A DNA stretch of 64,000 bases from Dryococelus australis (lineage: Eukaryota; Arthropoda; Insecta; Phasmatodea; Phasmatidae). Both the position numbers and the translations under genes were made by a program. The DNA is taken from assembly GCA_029891345.1 (NCBI GenBank), contig CM057000.1, positions 129,741,338 to 129,805,337 of the forward strand. Reading direction: 5' to 3'. The notes beneath the pieces were generated by a model that made no database searches, was not told the DNA's origin, and saw nothing but the letters and a program-made list of their open reading frames with translations. Shown piece after piece: positions 20,760 through 33,227 of the stretch. The first letter of the stretch is position 1. Every line of letters starts with the position of its first letter.

Positions 20760-22210
20760 TTTAAATATTTAAATTAATTCGTATGCTATGATATGTCGAC
20801 GAATGTTGCAAAATAATAATGTTTCTTTGTCTAATAATAAATTCTAAACAATTCAGGGATTTTATTTTTTATTTTTGCAAGTGGCACTTTATTGATGCAG
20901 GCAACTTCCAGATACAATTTCCAGATATTGGTCAGGTTACTTGCGCACTACTTGTCTTGTGTATGTTCGCGAGCGGTGGCAGTAGAATCCAGTGTAACCA
21001 ACCGTGGGCGCCAATTGAACCCTTGAGCAGCAGAACGACAAAAAGTAGAAAACATATAAAACATAGCGACTTTTCATATCTCTATTGTCCATTTCATATA
21101 AGTGGTCTCGACTTTGACAGACAATGTGACCAACCTACACAGTATGTAAACAGTAAATGCTCTCGCTCCTACAGTATTGTATCAGCTGATTAACTGCTGC
21201 AGGATCCGTGTTGTTAGTTTGGCTATTTTGATGATGGTTTTGGAAGAAAATATTACTCGGAAATAAAAGTTGTAATTTAAAATCTTAGTTATACTTACAA
21301 CATTTATGGTTTAAATTATGTTTCTAAATCAATATTAAATTTTCTTGGCTATTAGTAACGGGCCTTTAAAAACATGTTCAGCATTTATGACAAAGTATGT
21401 CGACACATACGAACAGTAAACGATTCCAGCCAATGGCTAGCCATGTTTATGTTTCCAGCCCGGTGAAGGCAGTTGTGCGTGCGCTTTTTTTCTCATCGTG
21501 TTTATTATACGAATATCTTATTGGTGTTGTCGGAGTATTTCATCGGTAGTTAATTATTTTTATTTGATTTTTCCAAACATAGTTGGTTGTCGGTATCATT
21601 GTAGTGCGTTTTGTTGAGTGAAGTGTAATATTAATCGGCACGTAGTTAAAACTGCTCGTTCCGCCATTTTCCTAACCGCCTTCCACAATGAAGTGACACG
21701 AATATAATTTCCGTATATAAATTTAAGTTCGTTTGTATCAGGAAACGTGCGCAGTGTTGATTTTACAGAATGATTTTGCAAATAAATTATTTAATGCTAG
21801 TGAAGAACAAACGTGATTTTAGTGAAGTAAACTCGCAAGGATTTCTATAGAAAAACACGTGTTGAAGAGGTTACAACAGTAAGTTTGCGTGTTTTGTAAA
21901 TGTATTTGTAAACCGTTAATATAGTTATTGAAATGCACGTGGCCTGAAAAATGCCGCACTTTCCACACTTTTGTAGTGAGTGAATAATATTTGTTTGTTT
22001 ACATTGTAAACTCGAGTGTAAGGTTAACTTCGGTCAAAGTGTGTGCGTGTATATATTGCTGCATCTGTACGAATACGAACAGCGACGTATGTATCGCGAT
22101 TTGTATTTTCATTAAAGTTATAATTTTCGAAGTTAAATGATTTAAATGTTATTTCCATGCGAGCAAAGTGTTCCACTGCTCCGTCAAAACAATATGCAAC
22201 TCAAAATGCC
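20760..22210. other. 5' part of the hAT element, no gene recognised
   Basis: It follows the C-run at 20735 and is mostly AT-rich. An open frame at 20819-21193 has no recognisable domain. GC-richer sequence near 21440-21490 may belong to a leader. Confidence 0.4.
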
Positions 22211-22219
22211 ACACACTCG

Positions 22220-22731
22220 TGCCGCAATCACATAGACCCGACCAACAAAGCATCACAGGACGAAAAACACAACCACGACACATTTCAATGTGACTATTTG
22301 AATTTACAGCACGAACGACACCACGCTCTCGGCATTTAACCTAATTATCTAGAAGACATTGATAGGCTACGTTAGTTTCAAAGGAGGTGAACAAGAGGGA
22401 AATTTTTAATACACAATGGTGACAAATTGGTATCGCTAATGTATACAAAAGTAAAATTATTATTCTTAAGAGTTAGAGACAGTAGTTTTCAATTTATTTT
22501 AATTTTAAGCTGCGTATTTACCATTGTAGGGAAAACTTGCAATACGATTTCATTTTTCAATGTTCTACGTTCTGTGCGTCGTGCCGCATGACACGACGAA
22601 GAATAGAAATCATTTCTAATCCAAAATTGCTGGTCGGACGACAGAATTGGTCGGGCTTACGACAATCTATCTTGTATTTCATTAAATGTTGGCCGTCGTG
22701 TCGTGCGCGTTGGGGCTATGTGATTCCGGCA
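22220..22731. mobile_element. Nested TIR element, about 512 bp
   Basis: tgccgcaatcacatagaccc at 22220 is inverted at 22731 (ggggctatgtgattccggca). The match extends through aac and weaker cgac words. The body is non-coding and AT-rich, with ttggtcgggc and gtcgtgtcgtg motifs shared with 18465-19008. It lies wholly inside the hAT element. Confidence 0.65.
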
Positions 22732-22734
22732 TCG

Positions 22735-25045
22735 TAATAACATCAAAGTAATCCCGTCTCTCGAAAGACGATAAACTAAAGCGCGCCCCCCCCCCCTTTT
22801 TTTCTCCTAACTTTTTCCCTTTTGCCTCGAAATAAATTAAAAATGATACTCTAATTGGGCCCACATTTAATTGCTATGAACATTTATCTGTGTTATTATT
22901 GATTGAAACTCTAACACTCTGGTTCTAAAGGGCTTGTAACTTGTAAGTTGTATCACTTTATTTTTTTAGAACGTATACAAAATTTGTCAAACTTGTTACA
23001 CGGGGATACTTGTTAGCAAATAAATGTAAATGTTTTCCTGTTTTCACAGACTGTATTTGAAAGCAACATAATGGCATGTAGGTTTCAACGTTGGAGTCTT
23101 TCATAAATGTTTTGAGCATTTTTGTTTTGCAAATTGAAAGCGCTCATATGTTTTTAACATACTTTGTTAAGAATATTGTAAGAGTAACGGAGGAATAATT
23201 CACATAAACAGGATTTGCATTGGAAAGACAACATTTGATATCAAATAAATTACAAAATGCTTATCAAACAAAATTCTTTCAATTTTAGCATCCAACGAAG
23301 TTGCTCCAAGATCATAAAGAAGTGTCTCATGCATCAGCAGGAACTGTAACATTCCAAAATTTATTGCTAAGGAAAATTAACTTAATGATGTCTTCAATCT
23401 TGGGTAGGTGGAGCATCTTTTTAGTGTGTAAATGACATGTTTGTTTGATATATTGTTGCTGTAGGTCACATCTGCTTCTCTAGAGTGCTTTGTAATATCT
23501 CTGAACTAAAATACAGTTTTTCATTAAGTACCCGAGAACAAGCCTAGGGCTGTATTCACAATTTTGAGGAAAGAGGTTGGGCGACTGAACTTCAGTGTAA
23601 ATATCAACACTGAGTTAGTCAGAAATAAGTTTTTATTCACAGCATGACTATCTGAACACATAGGTATTTGAGAAAAGTTATTAAAGTATTTTGTATGCAG
23701 ACCTGCAATACTTAACATTTGAGTTACTAAATGAGAGTTATTAAAATTACTGAAATTAAGTAACATTTTCTTAAATATTATTTGGGCTACCTACATACTT
23801 TAACATCCTGAGAATTATAACCACCATAAAAGTATCAGGCTATACAGAGTTTGTTGTTATATCATACCGCAAAGCTGAATTATGTACTTTTTATGCAATA
23901 GTAGGCATAGCCTGTAAGTAAGAATGCATGATGTCGTTGAAAAGATGGCCGGAGAAAGGGGTTGGGGGGGTGGTGGTGTTTCGGTATTTGTGCACTCCTT
24001 GGGGGGGGGGGGAGGATCTTGGTATTTGGTGTTCGTGGAAACCATGCTAAATTTTTATGTTTACAAGAACTTATTTCAGGTAAGTGTGACAAGATTAGTT
24101 GTCATTAATATATTTAGAGTGTATTAAAAACAGTGAAATATCTTTTATTCATTTGACACTCAGAATACAATTTCATTTTCGTGCATCCTGGTTACAAATT
24201 TCTTGCAATGTTAAAATTGATCAATTTATAGACTTATTGCATGGGCTGTTAGTCTTTCACATACAATATTTATAAACTAAAAAAAAATGGGATTGTCGCC
24301 AACCTGCAACTGTTTGAACAGCCCTTCAGAGCTTCTAAAAGTCATTTGGGAGGAGGCATATGCAGTTTGTTTACAAAAAACAGGCAGTCATATGTTGTTT
24401 GTTTACAAATACTGGCAGTTACATGGTGTTTGTTTGCAAACAGTCACCTTCAATGACAGTTCCGCTGTGGCGGAAAGATACATAGCCACCCAGATGCCAT
24501 TGGCACTACTTTCCTAGAACTGTCAAATTTGAGACCACGTATGAAATGGACAATACCACTAGTTTATGCTTCCAACCTTGCAGCAGAATACGATATTCCT
24601 TTATCGGGGCTATTCAACACGATACATAGCTTTGACGATTACCGAAGGTGTACCATATTTCCATGTCGCACCGATTTGTAGCTACTGATAGACATTACTG
24701 GACTCACAAATATAACACCGCCATCTCAGTTTTTAAAAAGCGCAAGCGATACTGGTAGCTTTGAAGTACGTAGGCACCAATAATTTCATTTTAGGTATTG
24801 GGTTATTGGAGTCTCAAAGATAAAAAAAAAAAAACTAGATAATATGGTGGTGAGGTGTTTTACCTCACGACGAAAAAGGCACGGCGGGTGTAGTGTATTT
24901 CTGTTTTATGTGTAACGCGGTTGTTTTATAGTGTTGCTGCGGCAGTGACGATTGACGATTATGAGAAGTAAAAAGTGCAAGTATTTATTAGACATGCTGA
25001 TAGTGGCAAGTGTAGTGAAAGGCTTGTTCTTGTTATAATTTCCGA
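22735..25045. other. hAT element interior upstream of transposase
   Basis: It holds a C-run (22785-22797), T-rich sequence and a G-run (24000-24013) but no supported frame. The last 120 bp before 25050 are plausible transposase leader. Confidence 0.4.
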
Positions 25046-25049
25046 CACA

Positions 25050-27278
25050 ATGGAGACATTTCTGATTAGAAGTAAAAATAAGGTTAAGCAAGTGGAGGAG
25101 TCTCCACATTCTAAAAACCGTGTCCGTAACGGAACATCAGAATCAGAGACACCGACATTTGCGAATCCAGGTACATCTTCGTGTTCCCTAAAGGAAGCAT
25201 GCCTTTCTCTTCCAGTCATGAAGGAGAAATCAGAAGCTGCAGCAAAGAAACCGAAGAGGAGTTTTAACGAAGACTGGAGTCAAGCCTATCCATGGATTGC
25301 TTATGACCAGATAAAAGATGTTATGCTTTGTTCTGAGTGTAAGAAAACATTTGAGGAAATCTGTTTCCAATTCTCGACTAAAAGAGAGACGACTTTCATT
25401 AGTATTGGCTTTCGTAATTAGAAGAAGGGTACTGAAAAACTTGAAGTGCGTGAACTCTCATCATGTCGTAGGGAAGCAGTTCTTAAATGCAAATCGTTGA
25501 AAAGTGGAATCAATGTTTGTACACAGATGTCTGACGAGAGGCAAATGGTGATAAATAGTACTAGTTTACTAAACTTGTCATCTTCGCTCCAGTAATTGTG
25601 TGCTGAAGGTCTTGCTATTAGAGGCCACACTGACAGTGAAAGTAACTTCTATAACCTCCTTGAAATACGACGTGAAGACTCAGATGAACCACAGACGTGG
25701 CTTCAAAAAGAGTCTTACGCTTGGTGCAGTCATGCTACGCAAAACGAAATGGTTGATGTTACGAATCATACACAGATGTTAGGAACTCTTTATATTTTGC
25801 AATTATATGTGATGAAACAGCTGATTTCAATAGATATGTCACAGATTCTTTAGATATACAGGAACTGTTTTTTTTGGTTTTTACGAAACAGATAGTACAA
25901 CTTAGTCTGCCTTATTTAATATTATTTGTGACGTATTTGCTCGCTTTGGTTTGCCCATCGCAAATTGTAGAGGTCAATGCTTCGATGGTGCTGCCAACAT
26001 GTATGGTGTGTATAATGGAATGCAAGCAAAAATATTAGGCATGGAAAAAAGAGCTTTATACGTATGTACATTGCTTAGCACATTCATTGAACTTAGTGGC
26101 ATAAGATACAATTTCGTCAATCCCTAAGTGCAGAGACGCACTTAACATGGTCAAAGATATAGTTGGCTATGTGTGAGACTCCTCTAAGAGACCAGCATTT
26201 TTTCAGTCTGTAAAATGTGATGACACACCTCACCTCCGACCTCTCCATCCAACAAGATGGGCAGTTAGATACAAGTCACATTCATCCGTCCTTTCAAATT
26301 ATACAGCTCTGATTGTATTTTTTACATCAATTCTAGATAGTGATTCAACAGAAGCTGGATCTGAGTCTGTCTAATTTTTAAGACTAATTTATTCGTTTGA
26401 TTTTTTTTACTCTTACAGTTCTTGTCGAACTATTTGGTAAAATATACACTGCAAATTGTGCCCTGCAAAATAAACAAAATAAATCACTTTAATTAGAAGA
26501 GGCTCATAGTTGATTATGGCCCTAAAAGCAAGCATTCCATTTTTGAGAGGGTATTTCTGTGAAATCTGGTTTGAAATAAGAGAAAATAACCAGCAGATGT
26601 TCATTCACTTACTATACCAAGGCGGAAAAAGATTCCCAAATGGTATGACGATTCTCAAGATAACTCAGCAGAGCAATTTGATTCGGTGGAGCAAAGGCAC
26701 AGGTGTCTATTCGTTGAAATAATAGATAGTGTTGTGAATCGTTTCATTTCACGTTTTGAAACAGCATCATACAAATTCTTGTTAGAAGTGGAGCAGTTTC
26801 TACTAGGAAGTAATGCAAACAAAGAAGAAATTGTGCAATTCTACAAAGATGACATCGACCCTGATCGTCTTTTCCTTCACAGAGGAATGTTTCATGATTT
26901 GCTGCAGAATGAAGGGAAATCTGTTGGAACATAGAAGACATCATCGATCATTTCAGGCAAGAAGGTCATCTAAAGGTTTTACTCTCAGAACTCTTCAAGT
27001 TTTTGAAAATCGTGATGACAATTTCCGTGTCTACAGCAACAGCAGAGAGGTTTTTATCTGGTCTTAAAATACTTAAGACATACTTGCGTTCAACAGTGTG
27101 ACAGCTGAGATTGAATTTTGTGAGCTTTCTACATATCCACAAGGAGGTTTCTGTGGCATTAGATCTAGATGAGGTAGCAGATGACTTCTTATCAAGGAAT
27201 GAGACCAGAAAGCGGAAATTCCTTCAGCGAACTGCATTTCGACATGGAGACCAAAAATCTGCTACCTTTGGTGGTTAA
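25050..27278 (+). pseudogene. hAT transposase, TTF-zinc-finger / DUF4371 (ZMYM1-like) type
   Basis: ATG 25050 opens METFLIRSKNK. A TTF-type DNA-binding zinc finger follows (DWSQAYPWIAYDQIKD, then LCSECKK; 25270-25350), then IRGHTDSESNFYNLLEIR and WLQKESYAWCSHATQNE. The DUF4371/RNase-H-like catalytic core has IICDETAD (first Asp codon 25811-25813), then NCRGQCFDGAANMYGVYNG (second Asp 25984-25986) and LHPTRWAVRYKSH. The C-terminal dimerisation region reads VSTATAERFLSGLKILKTYL. It stops at TAA 27276-27278. Premature stops and frame changes (about 25419, 25595, 25852, 26050-26100, 26720, 26930) make it inactive. Confidence 0.93.
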
Positions 27279-27736
27279 GCAGAAGAAGGCATTCTTTCAG
27301 AAAGGTAATTGTGTTTTCTGTGATATTTGAGACTAGTTCTATCATTCTGCTAATTTTGTCATGTTAATATAATGTGCATGTCTTAACACATGCACATAAT
27401 GGCCATAGAGTATTTAAATCGCAGTAGGTAACATTCATGTAATTTTTTTCCCTGTTATTAAATTATGTTGATTTTGAGAGTGAATAAAGGATCTGAAGCT
27501 TGCAAATATATCTGTGTAAAATTTTTCACATGAACAATTTTTATCTTTAAAAACATTAATAATTCTATTAGCAGTATATTAAATGTCAAGGCACGAAAAG
27601 TGCTTAAATAGCACCATTTTCACAAATTAAAATCCACATTTTCCCGGGGGAGAACCCGGACCCCCCGCTTTATTAGGATGGTCTGGGTTATTGCCCCTCC
27701 AATATTTAATTTAAGTCGATACCACTATACGTCACC

Positions 27737-30175
27737 CATAGTTCTTGTTAAGAAGAAATATGGCTCTCTGAGATTTTGTGTAGAATATCGCCAGCTTAAT
27801 AACTTGACAAAGTAAGACTCTTATCCACTTCAAAGGATAAATGGCACATTGAACAGCTTAGCAGGTTCGGAATGGTTTTCTATTTTGGACATGAAGAGTG
27901 GGTACTGGCTGTGCGAGGTAGCCGCAGAAGACCAAGAGAAGGCTGCATTTTGCACCCAAGGGAAAGGAACCTGGCAGTTTAAAGTTATGACTTTTGGGTA
28001 ATGTTATGCCCCTGGGATCTTCGAACGCCTCATGGAAACAGTCCTGCCTTTAGACATCTGCCAGGTTTACCTAGACGACATTTTTGCAACAGGGAGAACA
28101 TTTGAAGAACACCTATCACATATAGACACTGTATTCCAAAAAGTGGCTACAGCCAACTTGAAACTGGTTCCACAGAAGTGTCACCTGTCCCAAAAGAAAA
28201 TAAATTTCTTGAGAAATATAGTGTCGGCTCATGGAATCGAAAGAGACTCCAAGAAGACAAAAGTAATAAGAAATTGGCCGACACGAACTGACAAAACTGA
28301 AGTGCGGAATTTTCTGTGATTATGTGCCTATTACTGTCGGTTTGTACCTGGGTTCACCACGATCACTAAGACACTACATGGACTGCGGCGAAAAAGAGAT
28401 TTCATTCGATCATTGAGTGTGAAAATGCTTTAAGTAAACTAAAGAAAATCCATATATCTCCACCAGTTCTGGATTTACCGAAAAGTGAGGGTTCATTTTG
28501 GATTCTGATACTAAAGATGTAGGCATTGGAGAAGTGCTACCTCAGGTTCAAGATGGGAAGGAAAAATCACTAGAATACTTCAGTAAGGTATTGCATAAGC
28601 CTGAGAGAAATTACTGTGTTACACGCAGGTCAAATATCCCGGTGGATACAGTATCTTTTAGAATATGACTTGGAAATACAGCACAGATCTGGATGCCTTC
28701 CCAGCGATGCAGATGACCTGTCTAGGAGGCCATGTCAGCCATTTTGGCGTCATTGCCAACACCAGGAAAATATGAATGGTAAATTTCTGAAGGTATGGAG
28801 GAACATAATTTAGGGTTCTATTTCTTGTAATGGGTCACCTACCTGGAGTGATGAAGGTATTGGAAAATATCAGCTGAATGAGCCCACTTTGCAGCAGCCA
28901 TTATTAAAGTGAAAAGAAGCTGATTGTTGGCCAAAATGTGAATATATATCTAGCCTGAGTGCAGCAGTCAAAGCATACTGGGCCCAATGGAATTCCCTCG
29001 TACTGAAGAATGACATGCTTTTCAGAAACTGTAAAAGTAATGATGTAAAACACACACACACTTACAATTGGTCCTTCCAGAATGCAGGGTTCCTGAAGTC
29101 TTAAGAGAACAGCATTTTGCGGAAGCCAGTGGACACTTTGGTTTTAATAAGACCCTGGACTGGGGTTAGACTGAGATTCTACTGCCTTCATTGTAGGGAA
29201 GATGTGGGGAAGGGGTGCCGAATGTGCGACAACTGCATTGCGAGGAAGGGCCCAAGGACCAGGGGACAAGGTCACCTCCAGAAATACAATGTTGGAACCT
29301 CATTTGAGAGAATGACAGTAAATATACTGGGTTCCTTACCTGTCACAGAGAGAGGTATTTGGTACCTACTGGTGGCCCAATATTACTTTACCAAGTGGCC
29401 TGAGGTAATTCCCCTTCCAAACTAGGAAGCACGTACTGTGACTGAGGCACTCATAGGGCATGTCTTCTCGAGGTTTGGGGTCCCACTAGAACTCCATTAT
29501 AATCAGGGAAGAAACTTTGAAGCTGCAGTGTTCCAGGAGATGACAAAGATTATGGGGATGAAAAAGACTAAGACTACAGCCGTACACCCTAAGTCAGATG
29601 GAATGGATGAGAGGCTTAACCGCACTCTTGAAAAGTACCTGTCGATTTTTGTGGCAGACAACCAAAATTACTTGGATTCAAAGGTGCTATCGTTTCTCAG
29701 TGCTTACCGCTCAGCTGTTCACAAATCCACAAGGATAACACCATCAAGAAAGCTGATTCGAAGAGAACTACTCCTTCCTAGTGACCCGCTGTTTGGCCGA
29801 CCGACAGAAGAGGAAACTGCAGCTCCAGATAATGCCAGCACATTAGGTAACAGACTTTGTTGGGATTCATGATTTTTTCTCGGTAGCACCATAGAATAAA
29901 TAGAGACAGTATGAAGATGCAGTGCGATAGGAGAATGTCGGGAGAAGTATTTTAAGAAGTGCAACTGGTGTGGTTGTACAACCCACAGAGATGAAAAGGG
30001 TACAGCCCAAAGCTACAGAAATGCTGGAAAAGATCCTACAGGATTCTGAAGAAGTTCAATGATGTGGTCTTTCGGATTTGTCACCAAGGCTCTCGGGCGA
30101 AGGCGAAGGACCGACTAGGACTTTACAAAGGTCCTGATGTTGCAGAATCTGTTCGGGATGAACAGTCTTGAGGGG
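27737..30175 (+). pseudogene. pol: Ty3/gypsy pol, downstream part (RT, RNase H remnant, integrase)
   Basis: RT resumes with VLVKKKYGSLRFCVEYRQLN and has its first catalytic Asp in ILDMKSGYW (27888-27890) and the YLDD box at 28068-28079. RNase H starts (FILDTDTKDVGIG) but breaks off after RNYCVTR near 28626. There it joins directly to the post-RNase H GQISRWIQYLLEYDL, so roughly 60 codons are missing. Integrase has an HHCC-like finger (29110-29250) and a core in which both catalytic Asp codons are Asn (29321-29323 and 29501-29503), while Glu (29609-29611) remains. Stops at about 27811, 27997 and 28318 confirm decay. The 3' end ends DEQS before a purine tract. Confidence 0.94.
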
Positions 30176-30470
30176 GGAGAGCAGTGTTATGCGATCGCTG
30201 CTTTGTCCTGCGCACCTATTGCCCCCTCGTATGTACCTACACACAAGGTTATAAACTGGCGCTTAGTGTTCCTGTTGTGCCGCTAAAACTACGCAACTTT
30301 AAGGGAGTTGTTCACTGACATCCGCGATTTATAGTTTTCCCTCCGAAATATAGAGTTAGAGCATTTGTTTTAAATGTGTGCCGACAGGTCATAAGGTAGA
30401 GCTTGGCACACTTCCTGATATATTTATGATAGGGCTTCTCTGTAGTCGTTCGAATCAAATATGGTGACTT
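30169..30470 (+). mobile_element. Gypsy polypurine tract and 3' LTR
   Basis: The purine tract aggggggagagcag (about 30171-30184) directly precedes TGTTATGCGATCGCTGCTTT at 30185, the expected order of polypurine tract then LTR starting TG. The LTR end is not clear; a SINE begins at about 30478. Apart from its first 30 bases it does not match the 5' candidate at 19388. Confidence 0.6.
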
Positions 30471-30477
30471 TATTTTC

Positions 30478-30695
30478 TTCTCAGCTGGGACCGCAGTGGT
30501 GCAGTGCTGCCTGGCGTGCGAATCGTGACGGACGATGCCGCTGGTCGGTGAATTTTCTCGGAGATTTCCTGTTCCCCCCCCCCCCTTTTCCCATGCATTC
30601 CGGCGCTTCTACATACTCACCTCGTTTCATTCTCATCCGCTTTCAAGACCACGATGTTAAGAGCCGCCCAAATCGCTCCACTCCCTTCCACTGCA
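30478..30695 (+). mobile_element. tRNA-derived SINE, copy 5
   Basis: The body is recognisable by gtgacggacgatgccgctgg, attttctcggagatttcctg, cattccggcgcttctacat, and gatgttaagagccgcccaaa. A C-run of about 12 expands the usual ccccc segment. The head is worn. Confidence 0.9.
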
Positions 30696-30835
30696 ATATT
30701 CTCAGTGGTTACTTGTTAGAAGGCGATGAAGACAGTGATGCTATAACAAAATCAGTAAGTTTGGAAAACTATTATCTATTCATGTTGCCCCAAAAAAATT
30801 AATACATCCTCTGAAATGGAATACGTAGCGATTAA

Positions 30836-31021
30836 AGTAATAACTATAAGATGTAAGGGACAATACCTCTTAAGTGGCGACCATGTCATTTTATTAAAGT
30901 ACTAACTATAAGATGTAAGGGACAATACCTCTTAAGTGGCGACCATGTCATTTTGTTAAAGTACTAACTATAAGATGTAAGGGACAATACCTCTTAAGTG
31001 GTGACCATGTCATTTTATTAA
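30836..31021 (+). repeat. 62-bp tandem repeat, three copies
   Basis: Units start at 30836, 30898 and 30960 (agtaMtaactataagatgta) and differ at only a few bases. No open frame spans them. The high identity points to recent amplification. Confidence 0.95.
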
Positions 31022-31029
31022 TGCAAAGC

Positions 31030-31375
31030 ATGAAGCTAAGTTCATTATATGTCCCCATATTAGTTTCGAGTGTGTTTGATCCTTAAATCTTGTGATAAGT
31101 AGAAACTTGCAAAAATTCGCGTTATCTTTCGGTGACACGATGAACTCCACTGTCTTTTACGTAAATAAGCACAGTCAGTGGTTGTATAGGTCGCCGACCT
31201 GTAAGTGGATTTACCTACCTGTCTGACTTCGGTATAGAAGATTGGCCAGTCCGCCTGTGTTGTTACGTTATTGGCTCGAGATTCCCGCGAGTCGTGTCAG
31301 ACATACTGTCGTCCAATGACAGAAGTCTGTCAAATGCACTGTAACTTGGAGTACAGCCTGCCGCTAAAATATAAC
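31030..31375. other. Unassigned sequence
   Basis: Nothing recognised. cgacctg and ccgacctg words recur and the base composition is mixed. Confidence 0.35.
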
Positions 31376-31669
31376 TAGGGGCACCTGTTTTTCGCGAAAA
31401 GATTTCAGGGCAAGTTGTGTTCCATAACACTCTAGTTCAAAACCACTTTCGTGATTGGATCATTTGAACTGTTACGTGTCTTATCTATCTGCCGGCGAAT
31501 CACGGACGGTCAGTATCGGAGGAACTTAACTGTGATTGGGTCACTCATTTAACAACCTCTTATTCACACAAAGGCAAGCAGCCAATCGCCAAAGGAAGGC
31601 TGCATGTGTGCCCATGGGTTATTGAGATCTAGCCTTCGCGTAAATCTTTTCGCGAAAAACAGGTGGCTG
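31376..31669. mobile_element. hAT-type MITE, copy 3
   Basis: Left end TAGGGGCACCTGTTTTTCGC, right end cttttcgcgaaaaacaggtgg. The body (aagatttcagggcaagttg, gccggcgaatcacggac, caagcagccaatcgccaaag) matches the other copies. No clear target duplication remains. Confidence 0.9.
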
Positions 31670-31694
31670 TAACAATAACGCGATTTTCGTAGGT

Positions 31695-32815
31695 TTCTAG
31701 TGATAGGTAAGGCAGTGAAAACTCTAAATCTGAATCAGTGGGAATTTCACTGTTTCAATCAGTCAAACATATCTGAGTGATACATCAGTCACTTCAGTGA
31801 ATTTAACTGATAACCTAGTGACAAAATGCCATATTTCCTTCACTGATTGATTTAGTGACATTTCCCACTGATTCGTCAGTCATTCTTTTCACTGTTTACT
31901 CAGTGGTTTACTTTTTGACTGATGGACTAGTGAAACATCTCAGCTACTTTCTCTCCGTCTCTATTTTTAACTGATGTATCAGAGAAACTGCGTGTAAAAA
32001 TGGCCGTCGAACATAGTTAAAAAATTTCCGTTAAATAACGTCTAGTAACAACGAATAAACGAATAAAACTAAAGGCTATTCACGATAAAGGGTGCACTTT
32101 AGAAATAAACCTTAGAAAAAATGCACTGCCCCTGCATGCATATATTTTAATGGGCGCACTGAGTGACATTAGCCCAGTAAAGTTGGTAACGATGGATGGA
32201 AAGTAGGTCCATATTTTAATGCCAAATAAAAAGTGTTAGGTAATCATTTGTGATGATTCAAAATTATTTATTTTGCTTTCTGTTTTTTTTTTATACATCG
32301 ATGATTTAAAATAAGCAGATTTGTAAAGTATTTACTTTCTTAATAATTTCGCAGTTTCATTTGACCAAGGCATGAATTAAGTGATGAGGCCTATGGCAAT
32401 GTTAATTTTACATAAGACAGAAGAATACACAACGCGTATACAAGTAGATATTAAGCAGGTCTTTCAAAATTGCTCATTTTAACGTGAACAGCCTTTAAAA
32501 CAAAATACTCTCTGAAACGTGTTTCGTCTTTCAAAACGCCATTTCACGAGTGAATATGATCGTAAATATGTTTCGTAATTAATTGGCTACATTAAATAAA
32601 ATTATTATTTAATTCGCCACTGCAGTCGGCCGTCACTTATTCAATCAGTGAAATTGTTTCACGTCGCTAATTCAATAAATGAAATTTTTTTCACTTAAAC
32701 AATCAGTGGTTTTCGACTGATTCTAAGTGGAGACATTTCCACTGATTAGAGTAGTTGAATTTCACTGCGAATCAGCGGTTTGGCACTGATTCGAATTTAG
32801 GGTGTAAAAATGCAG
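31695..32815. mobile_element. Element F, long copy with nested MITE
   Basis: The left end has ctctaaatctgaatcagtgg and the right end, inverted, ccctaaattcgaatcagtgc, so these are plausible TIRs. Between them actgatt and cagtgaa words recur at high density. MITE TIR-A copy A2 (32070-32497) is inserted inside. The right 195 bp recur inverted at 9050-9245. No gene. Confidence 0.65.
32070..32497. mobile_element. MITE TIR-A, copy A2
   Basis: The ends are taaaggctattcacgataaa and, inverted, taacgtgaacagccttta. Landmarks include ttaatgggcgcactgagtga, agtaaagttggtaacgatgg, and acaagtagatattaagcagg. Nested in element F. Confidence 0.93.
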
Positions 32816-32819
32816 TTTT

Positions 32820-33227
32820 CGGCGACGTTGGAGAGGTCGGAAATAGTGTCGGTAAATATGCGTGGTGTCTGAAGAGAAATCCTAGTGCCTTGTCTCAAGA
32901 GCATTTTATTTATTTATAGGTCAGTACATACGACGCACATAAAGTAGTTTCTTGTTCCAAACACAGTTGAAGCTCCAGGTAACGAGCTGGACCTCTCGAC
33001 TCGGCTTGACGCGCGGGGATGGCAGCAATCCGTGGTGGCTGTCTCTCCTGGACTGGCGTCGTGCAGATCTGCGTCTCCTGTGTTGAGCGACGAGCGTCAC
33101 TCTCTCTCCCGCCTCCGAGTGGACGGCCGTCGTTGCAAGCTCGCGTCCCCGAGAGCGACGAGATGAGTGATCCACTGCGACTGTCCTGTCTCCCCGGCCT
33201 TCCGCCCCTCTGCGCTGGCCTAGCAAC
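32820..33227. other. GC-rich stretch, unassigned
   Basis: 33000-33220 is GC-rich with overlapping open frames on both strands (Arg-rich on the minus strand), as expected from composition. No domain. ttatttatttataggtcagtac at 32905 precedes it. Confidence 0.4.

Larger units (their letters stand above)
20640..27728 (+). mobile_element. hAT element (about 7.1 kb) inserted in gypsy reverse transcriptase
   Basis: The left end TAGTGGCGCCGATATCG and the right end, read inward as ATAGTGGTATCGAC, are imperfect TIRs. They are flanked by tcgtcacc (20632-20639) and acgtcacc (27729-27736), an 8-bp duplication with one mismatch. Both subterminal regions are rich in G/C runs (20655-20750 and 27640-27700). 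The decayed transposase is at 25050-27278. The 4.4 kb before it is long for a hAT leader and contains at least one nested element at 22220-22731. Confidence 0.85.

Noticed and set aside
30461..30802. 113-codon frame on the plus strand
   Set aside because: It translates a SINE copy; similar peptides (WVFSGISRFP-like) appear at every SINE.
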